A stretch of 64,000 nucleotides of DNA from Triticum aestivum (taxonomy: Eukaryota > Streptophyta > Magnoliopsida > Poales > Poaceae). Location of the stretch: NCBI RefSeq assembly GCF_018294505.1, contig NC_057813.1, positions 316,699,077-316,763,076 of the forward strand, written 5' to 3'. Shown piece after piece: positions 9,245 through 20,829 of this stretch. The notes under the pieces are model-generated. The model saw only the letters and a program-made list of their open reading frames with translations, did no database searches and had not been told where the DNA came from. Every line of letters starts with the position of its first letter. Within the stretch, counting starts at the first letter, position 1. The position numbers and the translations under genes are program-made.

Positions 9245-12204
9245 TCTTCTATATCTAAATAGGGGCACCCCACTAGCTGATTTTCCTGCCTCCTCATGAA
9301 ACCACGTCATCTGAATTGTTACAGCCGTTGATGTAGTATAGCACAGCAGTCCACATCCGTCCGATCAAAAGTTGGCAAAATTACTACGAGTTGCCACCGC
9401 TGAGTGGAAAATACCGATTCGTTCTTTCGCGCTGTCCCGCTCGCTCGCTGCATATCCCCTCTGACTCGATTCGTTTTGGTTGGGCTGCACACGTCCTCCT
9501 CACCAAAATTGTTTGGACATTACAAAGCCCATTCGAAGCCCATAGGTAAAGTCCATTGTTCCCAGTCTCAAGAAAAGATCGTGCCACAACCATCCACACT
9601 CCCGAGCAGCCGCCGCCAGGAGCCCTTCCGGCGGGTCTGTGCCACGATCCACCCTTGCCTGGCCAGATGCTGCCGTCCCTTGTGCTCTACCAGCAGCCAC
9701 CATCACCCATGCTTGCCCTTAGCCAGCCGTCAGTGCTAACCCTTCCGCCGTCATCGTCGGCCGTCCCCGATGAGCCACCTATCCAGAGATGTGTGATCCA
9801 GTAGCCATCTCTGTGGATTCCGCCACCATGGCTGATGCCCCCCAGCACAACCACCACGATGGCCGTTGCTCCCGGCCAGCCCGCCGCACCCAACATGGCA
9901 TTAACTCCATCAAATTCGTTCGTCTTCCCACAGCCGCTTTTATGGCGCGCATGAAATGGCCTCGCACCACTCAATCGACAGAAATGGATGGATTCATGTG
10001 AAAAGAAGAAACTGATGGATTTATGACTCCCTCCTCATGAAGGGTAATCGACCTAGTGGCTCTCCCTTTTAAGCACTGGAGTTGATCCCTTCCCGTCACT
10101 CGCTGCCCGGGTTCTCATCACAGTCTTCTCCTCGAGGCGTTCGCTGATTCCGCCCCGCTTGCTAGAGGTCTGGTTCTAAATTCTAGAACCGCATCATGTA
10201 ATTTTCTTGCTTTGGTTGTGCTATTCGTATCTTGAAATTCCAGGTCTTGGCTGATGCAAAGTTCATGGGATGCTCTTAAATTTTCATGTCTTGGCCAATG
10301 CAAAGGTTGATGCGATCTGGCTGTTGTACTGAAAGTCTGAAATAGAACAAAATTTTACTCATAATTTTTCCATTTTTTGATATACCACCATGTCAGTTGA
10401 TTTTCCCTGTATGTTTCATTGTTTCTATGATAAGTTGTCATTGGTTTCCTCCTATATCTATGGATTTAAAGTTTTGCTATATAATATTTGTCTCACATGC
10501 AATTCAAGTGCTATATATATAGAGAGAGATCAGTAATCTCTTTGTTGAGCCAAGTTACACAGCTGAGAACAAATTAAAGATGTGGCTCATTCAAGTTGTA
10601 GACTAGCAGTTTGTTTTCATGTTGACATAAAGGAATTGATATTCCTATTGACATACCATCAGATATAACTACATACAAGAAATAGACATGTGAATGTTCT
10701 ACTAGCCTGAAAGAATGTATATACATCTTGGAAACAATACACACTTGACAGGTCTACATGTCTCCTTGATTCAAGCTTTGTCTCTAACAATATGAATTAT
10801 CCATGTGGTATATAGTTTACTGAAAATGTTAGATAAGTGAATTGATAAAAAATTTAAAGATGTGTAAAGCAGGGAAAAGAGATACAACCATAGATTTTGC
10901 AGGGGGTAACTAGGCTTAACTCGCATGGCTCATAGATCTTTTTTACCTTTCGCAGACATATACACTCACCTTTATCAGTGTAACAATGAAATGTGACAAC
11001 AGCAGTATTAAAGCAAAAAGATGTGTTAGGTGCCTGATGCCATGTTCGCTAGCATGGGAAAAGAAAATAATTATTCAATGGAATCAGTCCCCTTTATTTT
11101 ATTTGTCTGGTGTATTAAAACTTCTCATACTTCCTATTCTGTCATTAGCTTAGTCTACTGAAAAACAGACTTGACTTAGCAAACGAGATTATGTATTTTC
11201 AGTACTACCATTTGTTTGAACATCTTAATTATTCTGGCATTATCACATACATGAAGCAGCAAAGGAGATTATGTATTTTTAGTACTACTGATTGAACATC
11301 TTTCTTAATTATTCTTGCAGCATCACCATATTCTTTTTTTGTGTATTTATTAAACTGTTCCTCTCAATCGTATAGAAAATCATGGATGTACATCATATGT
11401 TTAGTTTGTAGGAGCTACCAGCAAAGTAAGAATGCATTTTATTTAGCTTCGTTTGGTAAGCAGCAAGAGTGCATTTTATTTATCCTCACATGGTAATCAG
11501 CAAAACAACTTACTACTGCAACACACACATCTATATAACATCATCCAGTTGCATTTTCAGCTTACCCCTTATCTTCTCAACCACGAGTTGGCAGCCAGTA
11601 CAAATGGACGACCGAAGCAACAGGTACTCCTACTGAAATTAGTTTGCTATATATTTTCATTCCACTGCTTATGCTGACTAACAACATGCTCCATCTTCTC
11701 AAGAACGCCACCTAATTATGGAAAAAATAATCTGCCATGTTCTACCGCCATTTCAAGAAGAGAAGCTCAGAAGAAATACAAGGATGCAATTGCAAAGATG
11801 AAGGGCACAAAAGACCCGACGTTCATAACTTTCAAACAGGTGTCCAAGCCTCAACACGTCACTAACCAACAGTCTGGTCACCATCCATTATCATCTATGG
11901 GATATATCGTGGAGTATGAAAAGAATGGGATACCATATATTCAGGTTGTAGTAACTCAAGAAGGCCCACCTATAAACAACATCAAATATATTGAGTAAGA
12001 ATATGGTACATGCTATCATACGACATATGGTTCATGCTACAAATAGCAGGCTTTATCCTCCAATACATCCCAGCAATAAATTTTAGTCATTGTATGTACG
12101 AGAAATCTATCAATTATTGACTGAAATTATTTTCTTCTTTGAGATGCTGATGTCTTTGAAAATCCACGACAAATTTCCGAAGCAACGCGCGGGGCATCAT
12201 CTAG
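9245..12204 (+). mobile_element. Non-autonomous Helitron nested in the Sabrina-type element
   Basis: The 5' end starts TC (9245) directly after an A. The 3' end is CTAG (12201-12204) directly before a T, the Helitron rule of insertion between A and T without target duplication. About 10 bases before CTAG lies a GC-rich segment, CAACGCGCGGGGC, of the type that forms the terminal hairpin. Sequences on both sides (to 9244 and from 12205) are ordinary Sabrina-type interior. No Rep/helicase ORF is present. A GC-rich 5' third and exon-like blocks near the 3' end suggest captured host sequence. The exact 5' TC could also be 9248. Confidence 0.7.
11560..11998 (+). pseudogene. Captured exon-like gene fragments inside the Helitron
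   Basis: An exon-like piece ends CCGAAGCAACAG|GTACTCC (about 11622). Another runs from a possible acceptor TTTCAAG| (about 11757) through AGAAATACAAGGATGC to an in-frame stop at 11996-11998. The last open stretch starts MKGTKDPTFITFKQVSK and contains GYIVEYEKNGIPYIQVVV. Intact splice sites and an open terminal exon are what a captured transcript region would leave. The parental gene is not recognised, and the real intron pattern is a guess. Confidence 0.4.
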
Positions 12205-14566
12205 TATAAATAAAGAATGAGTTAATTATAGTACCTTGAAGTAGTCTTTTGTTTTCTTTCACTAACGGAGCTCACGAGATTTCTATTGAGTTTTGTGTTG
12301 TGAAGTTTTCAAGTTTTGGGTGAATTCTTTTGATGGATTATGGAACAAAGAGTGGAAAGAGCCTAAGCTTGGGGATGCCCATGGCACCCCCAAGATAATC
12401 GAAGGACACCAAAAATTCAAAGCTTGGGGATGCCCCGGAAGGCATCCCCTCTTTCATCTACTTCCATCGGTAATTTACTTGGAGCTATATTTTTATTCAC
12501 TACATGTCATGTGTTTTGCTTGGAGCATCTTGTATTATTTGCGTCTTTGCTTGTTAGTTTTCCACAATCATCCTTGATGTACACACCCTTTGAGAGATCC
12601 ATACTAATTTGCTAAAATACTCTATGTGCTTCACTTAAATCTTTTGAGCTTCATAGTTTTGCTCTATGTGCTTCACTTATATCTTTTGAGCGTAATAATT
12701 TTTGCTCTAGTGCTTCACTTAGACCTTTTAGAGCATGTTGGTGGATTTGTTTTAAAGAAACTATTGATCTCTCATGCTTCATTTAGATTATTTTGAGAGT
12801 TGTTAATAGCATGGTAATTTGCATAAAGTTAATATACTTGGTATTCGAGATTTCTGAAACTTTCTTTTGAGTGCGTTGAATACTAAGATAAGTTTGATGC
12901 TTGATAATTGTTTTGAGATATGGAGGTGATAATATCAAAGCAATGCTAGTTGGGGTGATTATGAATTTAAAGAATGCTTGTGTTGAAGTTTGTGACTCCC
13001 ATAGCATGCACGTATGGTGAACCGCTTTGTGATGAAGTCGGAGCACAATTTTATTTATTGATTGTCTTCCTTATGAGTGGCAGTCAGGGACGAGCGATGG
13101 TCTTTTCCTACCAATCTATCCCCCTAGGAGAATGCGTTTAATGCTTTGGTTTTTGATGACTTCTAAATTTTTGCAACAAGTCCATGAGTTCTTTTGATTA
13201 ATGTTGAGTCCATGGATTATACGCACTCTCACCCTTCCACCATTGCTAGCCTCTCTAATACCGCGCACCTTTCGCCGGTATCATACACCTACCATATACA
13301 TTCCTCAAAACAGCCACCATACCTACCTATCATGGCATTTCCATAGCCATTCCAAGATATATTGCCATGCAACTCTCCACCGTTTCGTTCATATGACATG
13401 CATTACTTTTGTCATATTGCTTTTTGCATGAACATGTAGTTGACATTGTATTTGTGGCAAGGCCACCTTCATAACTTTCATACATGTCACTCATGATTCA
13501 TTGCATATCCCGGTACACCGCCGGAGGCATTCATATAGAGTCATATTTTGTTCTAAGTATCGAGTTGTAATTGTTGAGTTGTAAGAAAAATAAAAGTGTG
13601 ATGATCATCATTATTAGAGCATTGTCCCAGTGAGGAAAGGATGATGGAGACTATGATTCCCCCATAAGTCGGGATGAGACTCCGGACTTTATGAAAAATA
13701 AAAGAGGCCAAAGAAGCCCAAATAAAAAAAGGTAGAATGGCCATAAAAAAGAAAAAAAGAGAAAGGCTAAATAAAAAAATGAGAGAAAAAGAGAGAAGTG
13801 ACAATGCTACTATCCTTTTTCCACACTTGTGCTTCAAAGTAGCACCATGATCTTCATGATAGAGAGTCTCATATGTTGTCACTTTCACATAGTAGTGGGA
13901 ATTTTTCATTATAGAACTTGGCTTGTATATTCCAATGATGGGCTTCCTCAAAAGTGCCCTAGGTCTTCGTGAGCAAGCAAGTTGGATGCACACCCACTTA
14001 GTTTCTTTTGGAGCTTTCATATACTTATAGCTCTAGTGCATCCGTTGCATGGCAATCCCTACTCACTCACTTTGATATCTATTGATGGGCATCTCCATAT
14101 CTTGTTAATACGCCTAGTTGATGTGAGACTATCTTCTCCCTTTTTTTGTCTTCTCCACAACCACCATTCTATTCCACCTATAGTGCTATGTCCATGGCTC
14201 ACGCTCATGTATTGCGTGAAAGTTGAAAAAGTTTGAGATTTCTAAAGTATGAAACAATTGCTTGGCTCGTCATCGGGGTTGTGCATGATTAAATACTTTG
14301 TGTGATGAAGATAGAGCATAGCCAGACTATATGATTTTGTAGGGATAACTTTCTTTAACCATGCTATTTTGAGAAGACATGATTGCTTTAATTTGTATGC
14401 TTGAAGTATTATTACTTTTATGTCAATATGAACTTTTGTCTTGAATCTTTCGAATCTGAATATTCATGTCACAATTAAGAAGATCTACATTGAAATTATG
14501 CCAAAGTATCACTCCGCATCAAAAATTCTTTTTTATCATTTACCTACTCGAGGACGAGCAGGAATT
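12205..14566 (+). other. Non-coding interior of the Sabrina-type element (right part)
   Basis: AT-rich interior after the Helitron. Around 12600-12730 a phrase of the type CTCTATGTGCTTCACTTA..TCTTTTGAGC repeats three times in direct orientation. No retroviral pol or envelope-like domain could be read in any frame. Confidence 0.55.
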
Positions 14567-14581
14567 AAGCTTGGGGATGCT
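14567..14581 (+). other. Polypurine tract of the Sabrina-type element
   Basis: The stretch GCTTGGGGATGCT ends directly before the second LTR. It is the expected position for the plus-strand primer, although it is interrupted by pyrimidines. Confidence 0.55.
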
Positions 14582-16173
14582 TGATACGTCTCCAACGTAT
14601 CTATAATTTTTGATTGCTCCATGCTACTTTACCTACTATTTTGGACTATATTGGGCTTTATTTTCCACTTTCATATTATTTTTGGGACTAACCTATTAAC
14701 CGGAGGCCCAGCCCAGAATTGCTGTTTTTTTGCCTATTTCAGTATTTCGAAGAACCAAAATATCAAACGGAGTCCAAACGGAATAAAACCTTCGGGAACG
14801 TGATTTTATCATCGAACGTCATCTAGGAGACTTGGACCCTGCTCCAAGGAATAGTCGTGGGGGTCACGAGGGTGGAGGGCGCCCCCCCCCCCCCCCCCCC
14901 CCCGGGCGTGCCCCCCTGCCTCATGGGCCCCCTGTTGCTCCATCGACGTACTCCTTCCTCCTATATATACCTACATACCTCCACCAGATCAAACACGGAG
15001 CTAAAAACCTAATTCCACCGCCGCAACTTTCTGTATCCACGAGATCCCATCTTGGGGCTTGTTCCGGAGCTTCGCCGGAGAGGGCATCCACCACGGAGGG
15101 CTTCTACATCAACACCATAGCCTCTCTGATGAAGTGTGAGTAGTTTACTTCAGACCTTCGGGTCCATAGCTAGTAGCTAGATGGCTTCTTCTCTCTTTTT
15201 GGATCTCAATACAATGTTCTCCCCCTCTCTTGTGGAGATATATTCGATGTAATCTTCTTTTTGCGGTGTGTTTGTTGAGACCGATGAATTGTGGGTTTAT
15301 GATCCAGCTTATCTATGAATAATATTTGATTCTTCTCTGAATTCTTTTATGTATGATTGAGTTATCTTTACAAGTCTCTTCGAATTATCCGTTTGGTTTG
15401 GCCAACTAGATTGGTAGTTCTTGCAATGGGAGAAGTGTTTAGCTTTGGGTTCAATCTTGCGGTGTCCTTACCCAATGACAGAAAGGGTTGCAAGGCACGT
15501 ATTGTATTGTTGCCATCAAGGATAACAAGATGGAGTTTTTATCGTATTGCATGAATTTATCCCTCTACATCATGTCATCTTGCTTAAGGCGTTACTCTGT
15601 TTTTAACTTAATACTCTAGATGCATGCTGGATAGCGGTCGATGAGTGGAGTAATAGTAGTAGATGCAGAATCGTTTCGATCTACTTGTTTTGGACGTGAT
15701 TCCTATATACATGATCATACCTACATAATCTCATAATTATACGCTTTTCTATCAATGGCTCAACAGTAATTTGTTCACCCAACGTAGAATACTTATGCTC
15801 TTGAGAGAAGCCACTAGTGAAACCTATGGCCCCCGGGTCTATTCTCATCATATCAATCTCCATTATTTTATTACTTGCTTTGTTTTTACTTTGCCTTTTA
15901 CTTTTTATTTTGCATCTCTATATCAAAAATACCAAAAGTATTATTTATTATCTCTGTCAGATCTCACCCTCGTAAGTGACCGTGAAGGATTGACAACCCC
16001 TAATCGCGTTGGTTGCGAGTAGCTATCGTTTTGTGTAGGTACGAGGGACTCGTGCGTGATATCCTACTGGATTGATACCTTGGTTCTCAAAAACTGAGGG
16101 AAATACTTACGCTACTTTACTGCATCATCCTCTCCTCTTCGGGGAAATCCAACGCAGTGCTCAAGAGGTAGCA
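14582..16173 (+). repeat. 3' LTR of the Sabrina-type element
   Basis: It matches 4862-6439 end to end. It carries a C run of about 21 bases near 14883-14903 and a TATATATA box at about 14962-14969. It ends GGTAGCA directly before the right target duplication GCCAG. Confidence 0.88.
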
Positions 16174-16178
16174 GCCAG

Positions 16179-16420
16179 CGACCACCGGTCCAGTATTCCT
16201 CCCCTGCATGTGCCCTCCCCTCGACCTCACCGCACCGCCGTGCTTGGCACCCCCCCCCCCCCCCGGCCATCCATTCAAGCCCGCCGTCCTCCAGATCAGG
16301 CGCAAGCAGCTCCTGCACCCCCACCCCTATGATAGACACCGATGCGCCGCTTCCCTGGGGAATAGGCGGACTAGGTGCTTCGCACGCCTAAGCGGGTGCT
16401 GCTTCTTTTAATTGCGGTTC
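16179..16420 (-). pseudogene. Exon portion right of the retrotransposon insertion
   Basis: On the minus strand this continues the exon of 4754-4861, ending at the insertion with MQGRNTGPVVAG. Further upstream the frame crosses a run of 15 Gs (16250-16264, C on plus). Before that run the better-looking frame is the neighbouring one (IIGVGVQELLAPDLEDGG). A length change in the run would join them. A possible acceptor is TATTCCCCAG| near 16360. No domain recognised. Confidence 0.4.
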
Positions 16421-16534
16421 GACTGACCCTGAATTGAAATCCAGGCGGGCTACTGACCTCTAGCAAAGGTGAAATAGTAAAAGGGAGGAAACCTTGTGCA
16501 TTTAGTATCACGAAGAAGATGTAGTAAGAAGCGC

Positions 16535-17040
16535 TCAACTAGTTTCTTTCGTGGGATGAATACGGTGTGAGCGGAGACGTAAGATTTGCACGAATAAGGG
16601 AAGAGGAGTACCTCTTTCTGCTGGCAGTGATGTGTCCTCCTTCTGTTTTTCCGACGATCTTGTTGTTCGCCGGAAACCAGAAGTTGTGGAGGACGGTGAA
16701 GCCTTGGATGGTGCGGTGGCTGTCTGTCGGCGGCAGGGAAGCAGATCCGAGGGGGCGAACAACGGCGTAGCGGGAACAGCTCCGGTGTGGACGGTTGCGA
16801 CAGTGGAGCCGCAGCAGTGAGGCGCAGGACGGCGTGGTCGGCGTGGTTCTGGTACGGCGCACGTCGGCGTCGGAGTCATGGAGGCAGCTCTGCCTCGGCT
16901 TCAGCTGCTAAGTCCTTGAGGGTGTTGCGGTTGCGGTTGCGTTGGACGACGACGTCGGTGTACCGGCTCCGGCATGATGGAGGAGGGCGGCGGTGGATTG
17001 GCCGCTATGGGGTGGAGGACGGAGGAGGTTAGGGTTTCGC
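16535..17040 (-). other. Candidate 5' exon and leader of the disrupted gene
   Basis: GC-rich sequence on the minus strand. It begins with a plant leader-like AAACCCTAACC near 17033 and contains ATGs at 16975 (24 codons) and 16879 (114 codons, Pro/Arg/Ser-rich). A donor-like AAGAG|GTACTCC lies near 16612. Composition and position fit a first exon of the gene broken by the retrotransposon, but codon content is weak and no homology is recognised. Confidence 0.3.
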
Positions 17041-17100
17041 GGCTTGTGGAGAGGGCGTTTTCGCGCCCACGGAGTATGAATGGGGAAACGGAGGGAGGCG

Positions 17101-19600
17101 GGGAACTAAGGGGGAACAATGTTTTGGTTTGAGACGCGCTTGTTTGAAATTTGGGGAAAGTTACAAACTTTGCCCCCATCTAAAATTTCGGACATATTGC
17201 GGGTTGGGGGTAGGACAGTCATGTCAGGTGTCCCAAATGTGGGCGGGATAGATTTCGGCCGAGCGCATGGGTGTTTAGGCGCCCACGGCGTATCAATGCT
17301 TCGCGGAGGCGGTTGAGACTGGCGTCTTGGTGAAGTTACAAACCTACCCCGGTTTAGACCTTTGGACATCGGGCCGATAGGCTACACGGGCCAGAGTCAG
17401 GACAGTAATTTTCTACCACCAAAACATTAGTCTCGCGCGGTTTCGGGTGACCAGAGGCCTATTTGGTGCTTCGTTCAATATTTGGGAGCAGAAGCATTAA
17501 CGTTTTCGGTTCTCTTGAATTGAACTTTCAGGATTTGTCAAACTTCACAAATCTTTACTCTTGAAAATCCTAAAGCTACGATTATTTTGGAATGGAGGGG
17601 GTACATTTTAATATACATTGTACACGAGTATATATTAAAAAATATGCAACTTACCTCAGTTCATGCATGGTTCCAGGTATAATCTCCTTGGTTGCAAAAA
17701 AAGTTAGATATGCGTATGAATATATATACCATGTTCAAACTCACAACAAAGATTGATGCCCCCTTTTACATCTGATTTACAAATTCCATTATCTCGGGTT
17801 CAAATAGATGAATGCACTTCCTATGAATTTGAATCTTCGAAACCCCCTTTATGTTGAATTCGACATGTATTTTATTTTGTAGCTAGCAATTTGGAATGTA
17901 TCCATGCAAGTGATAAATGTATAAAGTGCTTCACACTAACAACATGGAGTGCACTAATTAATTTTTATATATGAATTGAAAAGCATCCATTGCCTGTATT
18001 TCAAACCGCTCTCACTCTATGGATTGATAATATGAAATAAACACATGCACATGCTAGAATTCAATGGAGTATGGGTGTCTGATAGACCGATTTTCGTCCA
18101 TACGCAATTTTGAAAAATTCATGATCTCATCCAAAAATAATAATGTCATTTATATTTTAATTTAATGTGTAGAACCGCCTTTTACATGTAGATATCTCTC
18201 TATCTAATGCATAAGTGCACACACTTTATATGCATCGGCATTTCTCTTTCACACATGCTCACAATCTCTCTCAGGGTGTCGGGGTGTCTCACGCACATGC
18301 TCTCTCTGTTTCCCTATCTCTCTTTCTGACTACTATGTACCACTCTTTTCACTAATCTCAGTTGGAAAACACTATTTCTCTCACATGCATATATACACAT
18401 GCACGGTCTCTACTAGCCCTCTATACGCACATATATGTGCCTACGTGTCTCCCGCACGCACATTATCTTTAGGCCTCTCTCGCACACATTGCCCCCCCCC
18501 CCGACACACCTCTCTAATAGTAGTAGGCAGATATGATTTCATCATATCATTCGGTAGGATATCCCTGGCTGTTAGGCTGGATGGTAATATGAGGCAAAGT
18601 TTTACCCTAGTTCGGATCGGACCCTTGCAGTTGAAGAAAGAGCCTAGTCCTGGTACTGTATATTAGTGTTAGGGGTGTGTACAAAGTACACGTGAATACC
18701 AGGCATTGTGCGTGTGTGTATACTATCGACAAACTAGCCCCCAAGCTTGTATAACATACTAAGGGCCTAGGGTTACAAATCATATATAGTCGGCTTATCA
18801 CTAGTGGGGATAGGGTCCTCCGCGACTCTGGTAGCTTCGTGTTGTACGCCGAGTCCTCCACATGGGTCTCCGTACAACACATCTCGATCCAACCTATATG
18901 TGGCGCGGGATGGAACCGACCCATGAGTCTTCATGTTGACCCACCACAACTAGAAATGATGTGCCCACCACACCACACACGCAATCGGCCACTAAGGAAC
19001 TAAGCATATACAATAGTACAACGGTATCTAGCTCACGATATGTCTCCATATTTTGTTGATGACACTGACGGACTTTGCATTTGATGCGTGCTCCGTATTT
19101 TGTTGACGACACTTACGGTCATTGTATTTGAAGCGAAAGCACGATATGGTCATTGGACTTCAGAATAAGCTCATCACGGTCACCACATACATTTTGTTGT
19201 GCTAACCAACATATGGTTGGATGGTTAGAGGACAGTGGTTTGTCGAGCCCACCAAGGTTAAAGTCCCGGTTCTCGCATTTATCTTGTGTTAATTTCAATA
19301 TTTTCCGGCGATGTACGTTCAGTGGGAGGAGATGTTCCACTCGACTACGAGGCACTATGGTGACTTCGTAAAATCTCAAGATCATATATGCTGGCCCACT
19401 CTCTCGAAGGTGCGGCGGCGGACCGGCGGTGGGGAGTGGTTTTGGGGAGGGCGGGCCGGCCGCGGGCAGCGGGGCGGTGGTGGCTGGCGGCTCGGGGGGG
19501 GGGGGAGTTTGATGATAAACTGGAGGCCCTTGATTTCTTATCCAATGGCTGGAAAATCTAATGACCAGAGATGAAAAAGTCAGTCGACTGACATGTAGCC
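17101..19600. other. Intergenic, no gene seen
   Basis: AT-rich, low-information sequence. A single MITE-like end (GGAATGGAGGGGGTA) lies at about 17590-17604 with no partner found. A pyrimidine-rich stretch at 18240-18500 is full of CTCTCTC and CACACA. A tandem pair of TTTTGTTGATGACACT phrases lies near 19050-19115. A run of Gs lies near 19494-19505. Open frames here are short and GC-driven. Confidence 0.5.
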
Positions 19601-19875
19601 TCACCCCGCACGTACACATGCACGCACGCAAGACACGCACGCATGTAGGCGTGCAACACTGACACGTACACATAACGTACACACGCACGCATGCTGGTGT
19701 GCAACACTGACACGTACACATGCACTCACGAACACACGCACGTACGCACCCATGCATGCAACACTGAAACGCACCCTTGCATGTACGCACCCATGCATGA
19801 AACACTGAAACGCACCCTTGCACGCACGCAACACTCGCACGCCTGCATGCACACAGCACACGACGCAAGACACAC
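19595..19875. repeat. Degenerate CACG/CATGCA-rich tandem repeat
   Basis: About 280 bases of short imperfect repeats (ACGCACGCA, ACACTGAAACGCACCCTTGC) with a longer period of roughly 55-60 bases that includes GCAACACTGA. The open frames that overlap it are an artefact of a repeat unit lacking stop codons. Confidence 0.7.
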
Positions 19876-20237
19876 GCTTAACTACATGAAAAAGATGACG
19901 TCACACTCAATGAACAATCATCGGTTTATGAAATGCCCGCTTCTGACCGCCCTGGCCCACCAAAGGTTCCTCTGTTGTGCGCTGCCTGTGTTGGGTCACT
20001 GACATGCAGGCCATGCACCCAAAGAGCCCACGCGTCAGTGGAAGAACAGCGCGGTGTCCTAGGTCAGAGCCGAGGGCGCCACTCGCGGCACGCCCGGCTG
20101 AACACGCCTCTGTGCCGCATTCAAACGCCTCCATGAAACCCGCCCGTGTGGAAGCCGAGAAACCCACTCTAGACACACGTCCGTTCATGACCGGGCCGGC
20201 ATTACACGCAACGCCGGCTGAGCTCCTCCTGTCTGCC

Positions 20238-20260
20238 GTCTATTTAATCTCCTATTTAAA
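20238..20260 (+). promoter_or_regulatory. TATA-like elements upstream of the decayed ORF
   Basis: Two TATTTAA motifs lie about 80-100 bases before the ATG at 20337, in a GC-rich promoter-like region. Suggestive only. Confidence 0.3.
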
Positions 20261-20336
20261 CGAGGCCAAACGCCGGCCAAGAATCGCACACCTCCGCCGC
20301 TCCCCTATCTCCTCCACCATTTTGTCCACTCTTACA

Positions 20337-20829
20337 ATGGCTTACGAAGAGTAGTTATTCCACATCCAATCCGGCTGGGTAGCCCACCAGATACGAGCTA
20401 TGTAGCTCGCTGATCCACCTCCCTCCCCTCAGCCGACGGAGCCAGTTGCCGCCCCAAGCCGGTGCGCGGTTCAGCAACTTGCCGCTCCAGGCCAGCTCGA
20501 CGAGGAGCGGCGCACGGGCTTCGTTGATGCCGTCCACGCCGCCGCCTCGTACCAGGTCTCCCGTTTATGTGGCCGAGACTCCCATGCCGGCGGCCGCGCC
20601 ATGCAAACAGCGACAGAAGCCGGGTGCGCGGAGAGCGACGAGTCGGTGGCCAGCGCCTCCGCGTCCCCCGCCATCATCGAGGAGAAGTAGAACACGGGAG
20701 GCCGCTGCCGCTTGGGTCCCATGAAGGCCACCGCGGAGGCGACGCCGGCGTACACAAGAGGTGTCTTGCCGGATTCTTTTGTTGCGACGACCTTCGTTGA
20801 CCCCGCATGGGCTCCACAGAAGAGGTCAA
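20337..20829 (+). pseudogene. Decayed ORF of unknown family
   Basis: From the ATG at 20337 one frame reads as plausible protein for about 160 codons. It is broken by three stops (after MAYEE, again 17 codons later, and after SPAIIEEK at about 20687). Recognisable stretches are SPQPTEPVAAPSRCAV, then RRTGFVDAVHAAASYQVSRL, then MKATAEATPAYTRG. The frame survives between stops, so this looks like an eroded copy of an expressed gene or transposon ORF. No domain recognised. Confidence 0.45.

Larger units (their letters stand above)
4862..16173 (+). mobile_element. Sabrina-type (Athila lineage Gypsy) LTR retrotransposon, full length
   Basis: Two LTRs of about 1.58 kb open TGATACGTCTCC and close GGTAGCA. 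Right after the left LTR comes a primer-binding site (6451-6468, TGGCGCCGTTGCCGGGGA, the tRNA-Asp type used by Athila elements). Right before the second LTR is a purine-rich tract. The target duplication is GCCAA (4857-4861) against GCCAG (16174-16178), one mismatch. The interior holds only gag and protease; there is no reverse transcriptase or integrase. The known Sabrina family is similarly defective, so the element would depend on relatives for copying. A Helitron sits in the interior. The LTRs differ at several per cent of positions by eye, so the insertion is not very recent. The family name comes from memory of the LTR start and gag type, not a search. Confidence 0.85.
411..16350 (-). 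pseudogene. Host gene with amplified internal exons, split by a Sabrina-type retrotransposon
   Basis: This entry joins the minus-strand exons 411-4861 with coding-like sequence at 16179 to about 16350, across the retrotransposon 4862-16173. Removing the element and one copy of its target duplication fuses two open stretches in one frame. The left part begins with residues VLRKIVNTDWLEVDEGN; the right part ends with MQGRNTGPVVAG. The exon then runs to a donor at 4752-4753 with one leftover base. The next exon (4564-4392) starts with the two bases needed to complete that codon. Seven amplified exons follow and the gene leaves the window at the left. Its 3' end and stop codon are not visible. 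I recognise no domain: the exons are rich in Ser, Pro, Asp and Gln and recurrently end in SPTPPSQ. The insertion probably inactivates the gene unless the element is bypassed. Confidence is good for the exons, moderate for the joined structure. Confidence 0.55.

Noticed and set aside
9384..10303. GC-rich frames on both strands in the Helitron 5' third
   Set aside because: Several mutually exclusive frames of 60-110 codons with no homology. It may be captured promoter or leader sequence, but a protein cannot be supported.
18590..18960. Possible retrotransposon LTR fragment (GAGGCAAAGTTTTACCCTAG phrase)
   Set aside because: The phrase resembles those found in some grass LTR or MULE termini, but I found no TG/CA ends, target duplication or partner repeat.
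19119..19868. 249-codon Cys-rich open frame on the minus strand
   Set aside because: It is produced by the CACG/CATG tandem repeat lacking stop codons; the rest is GC-rich with no family resemblance.
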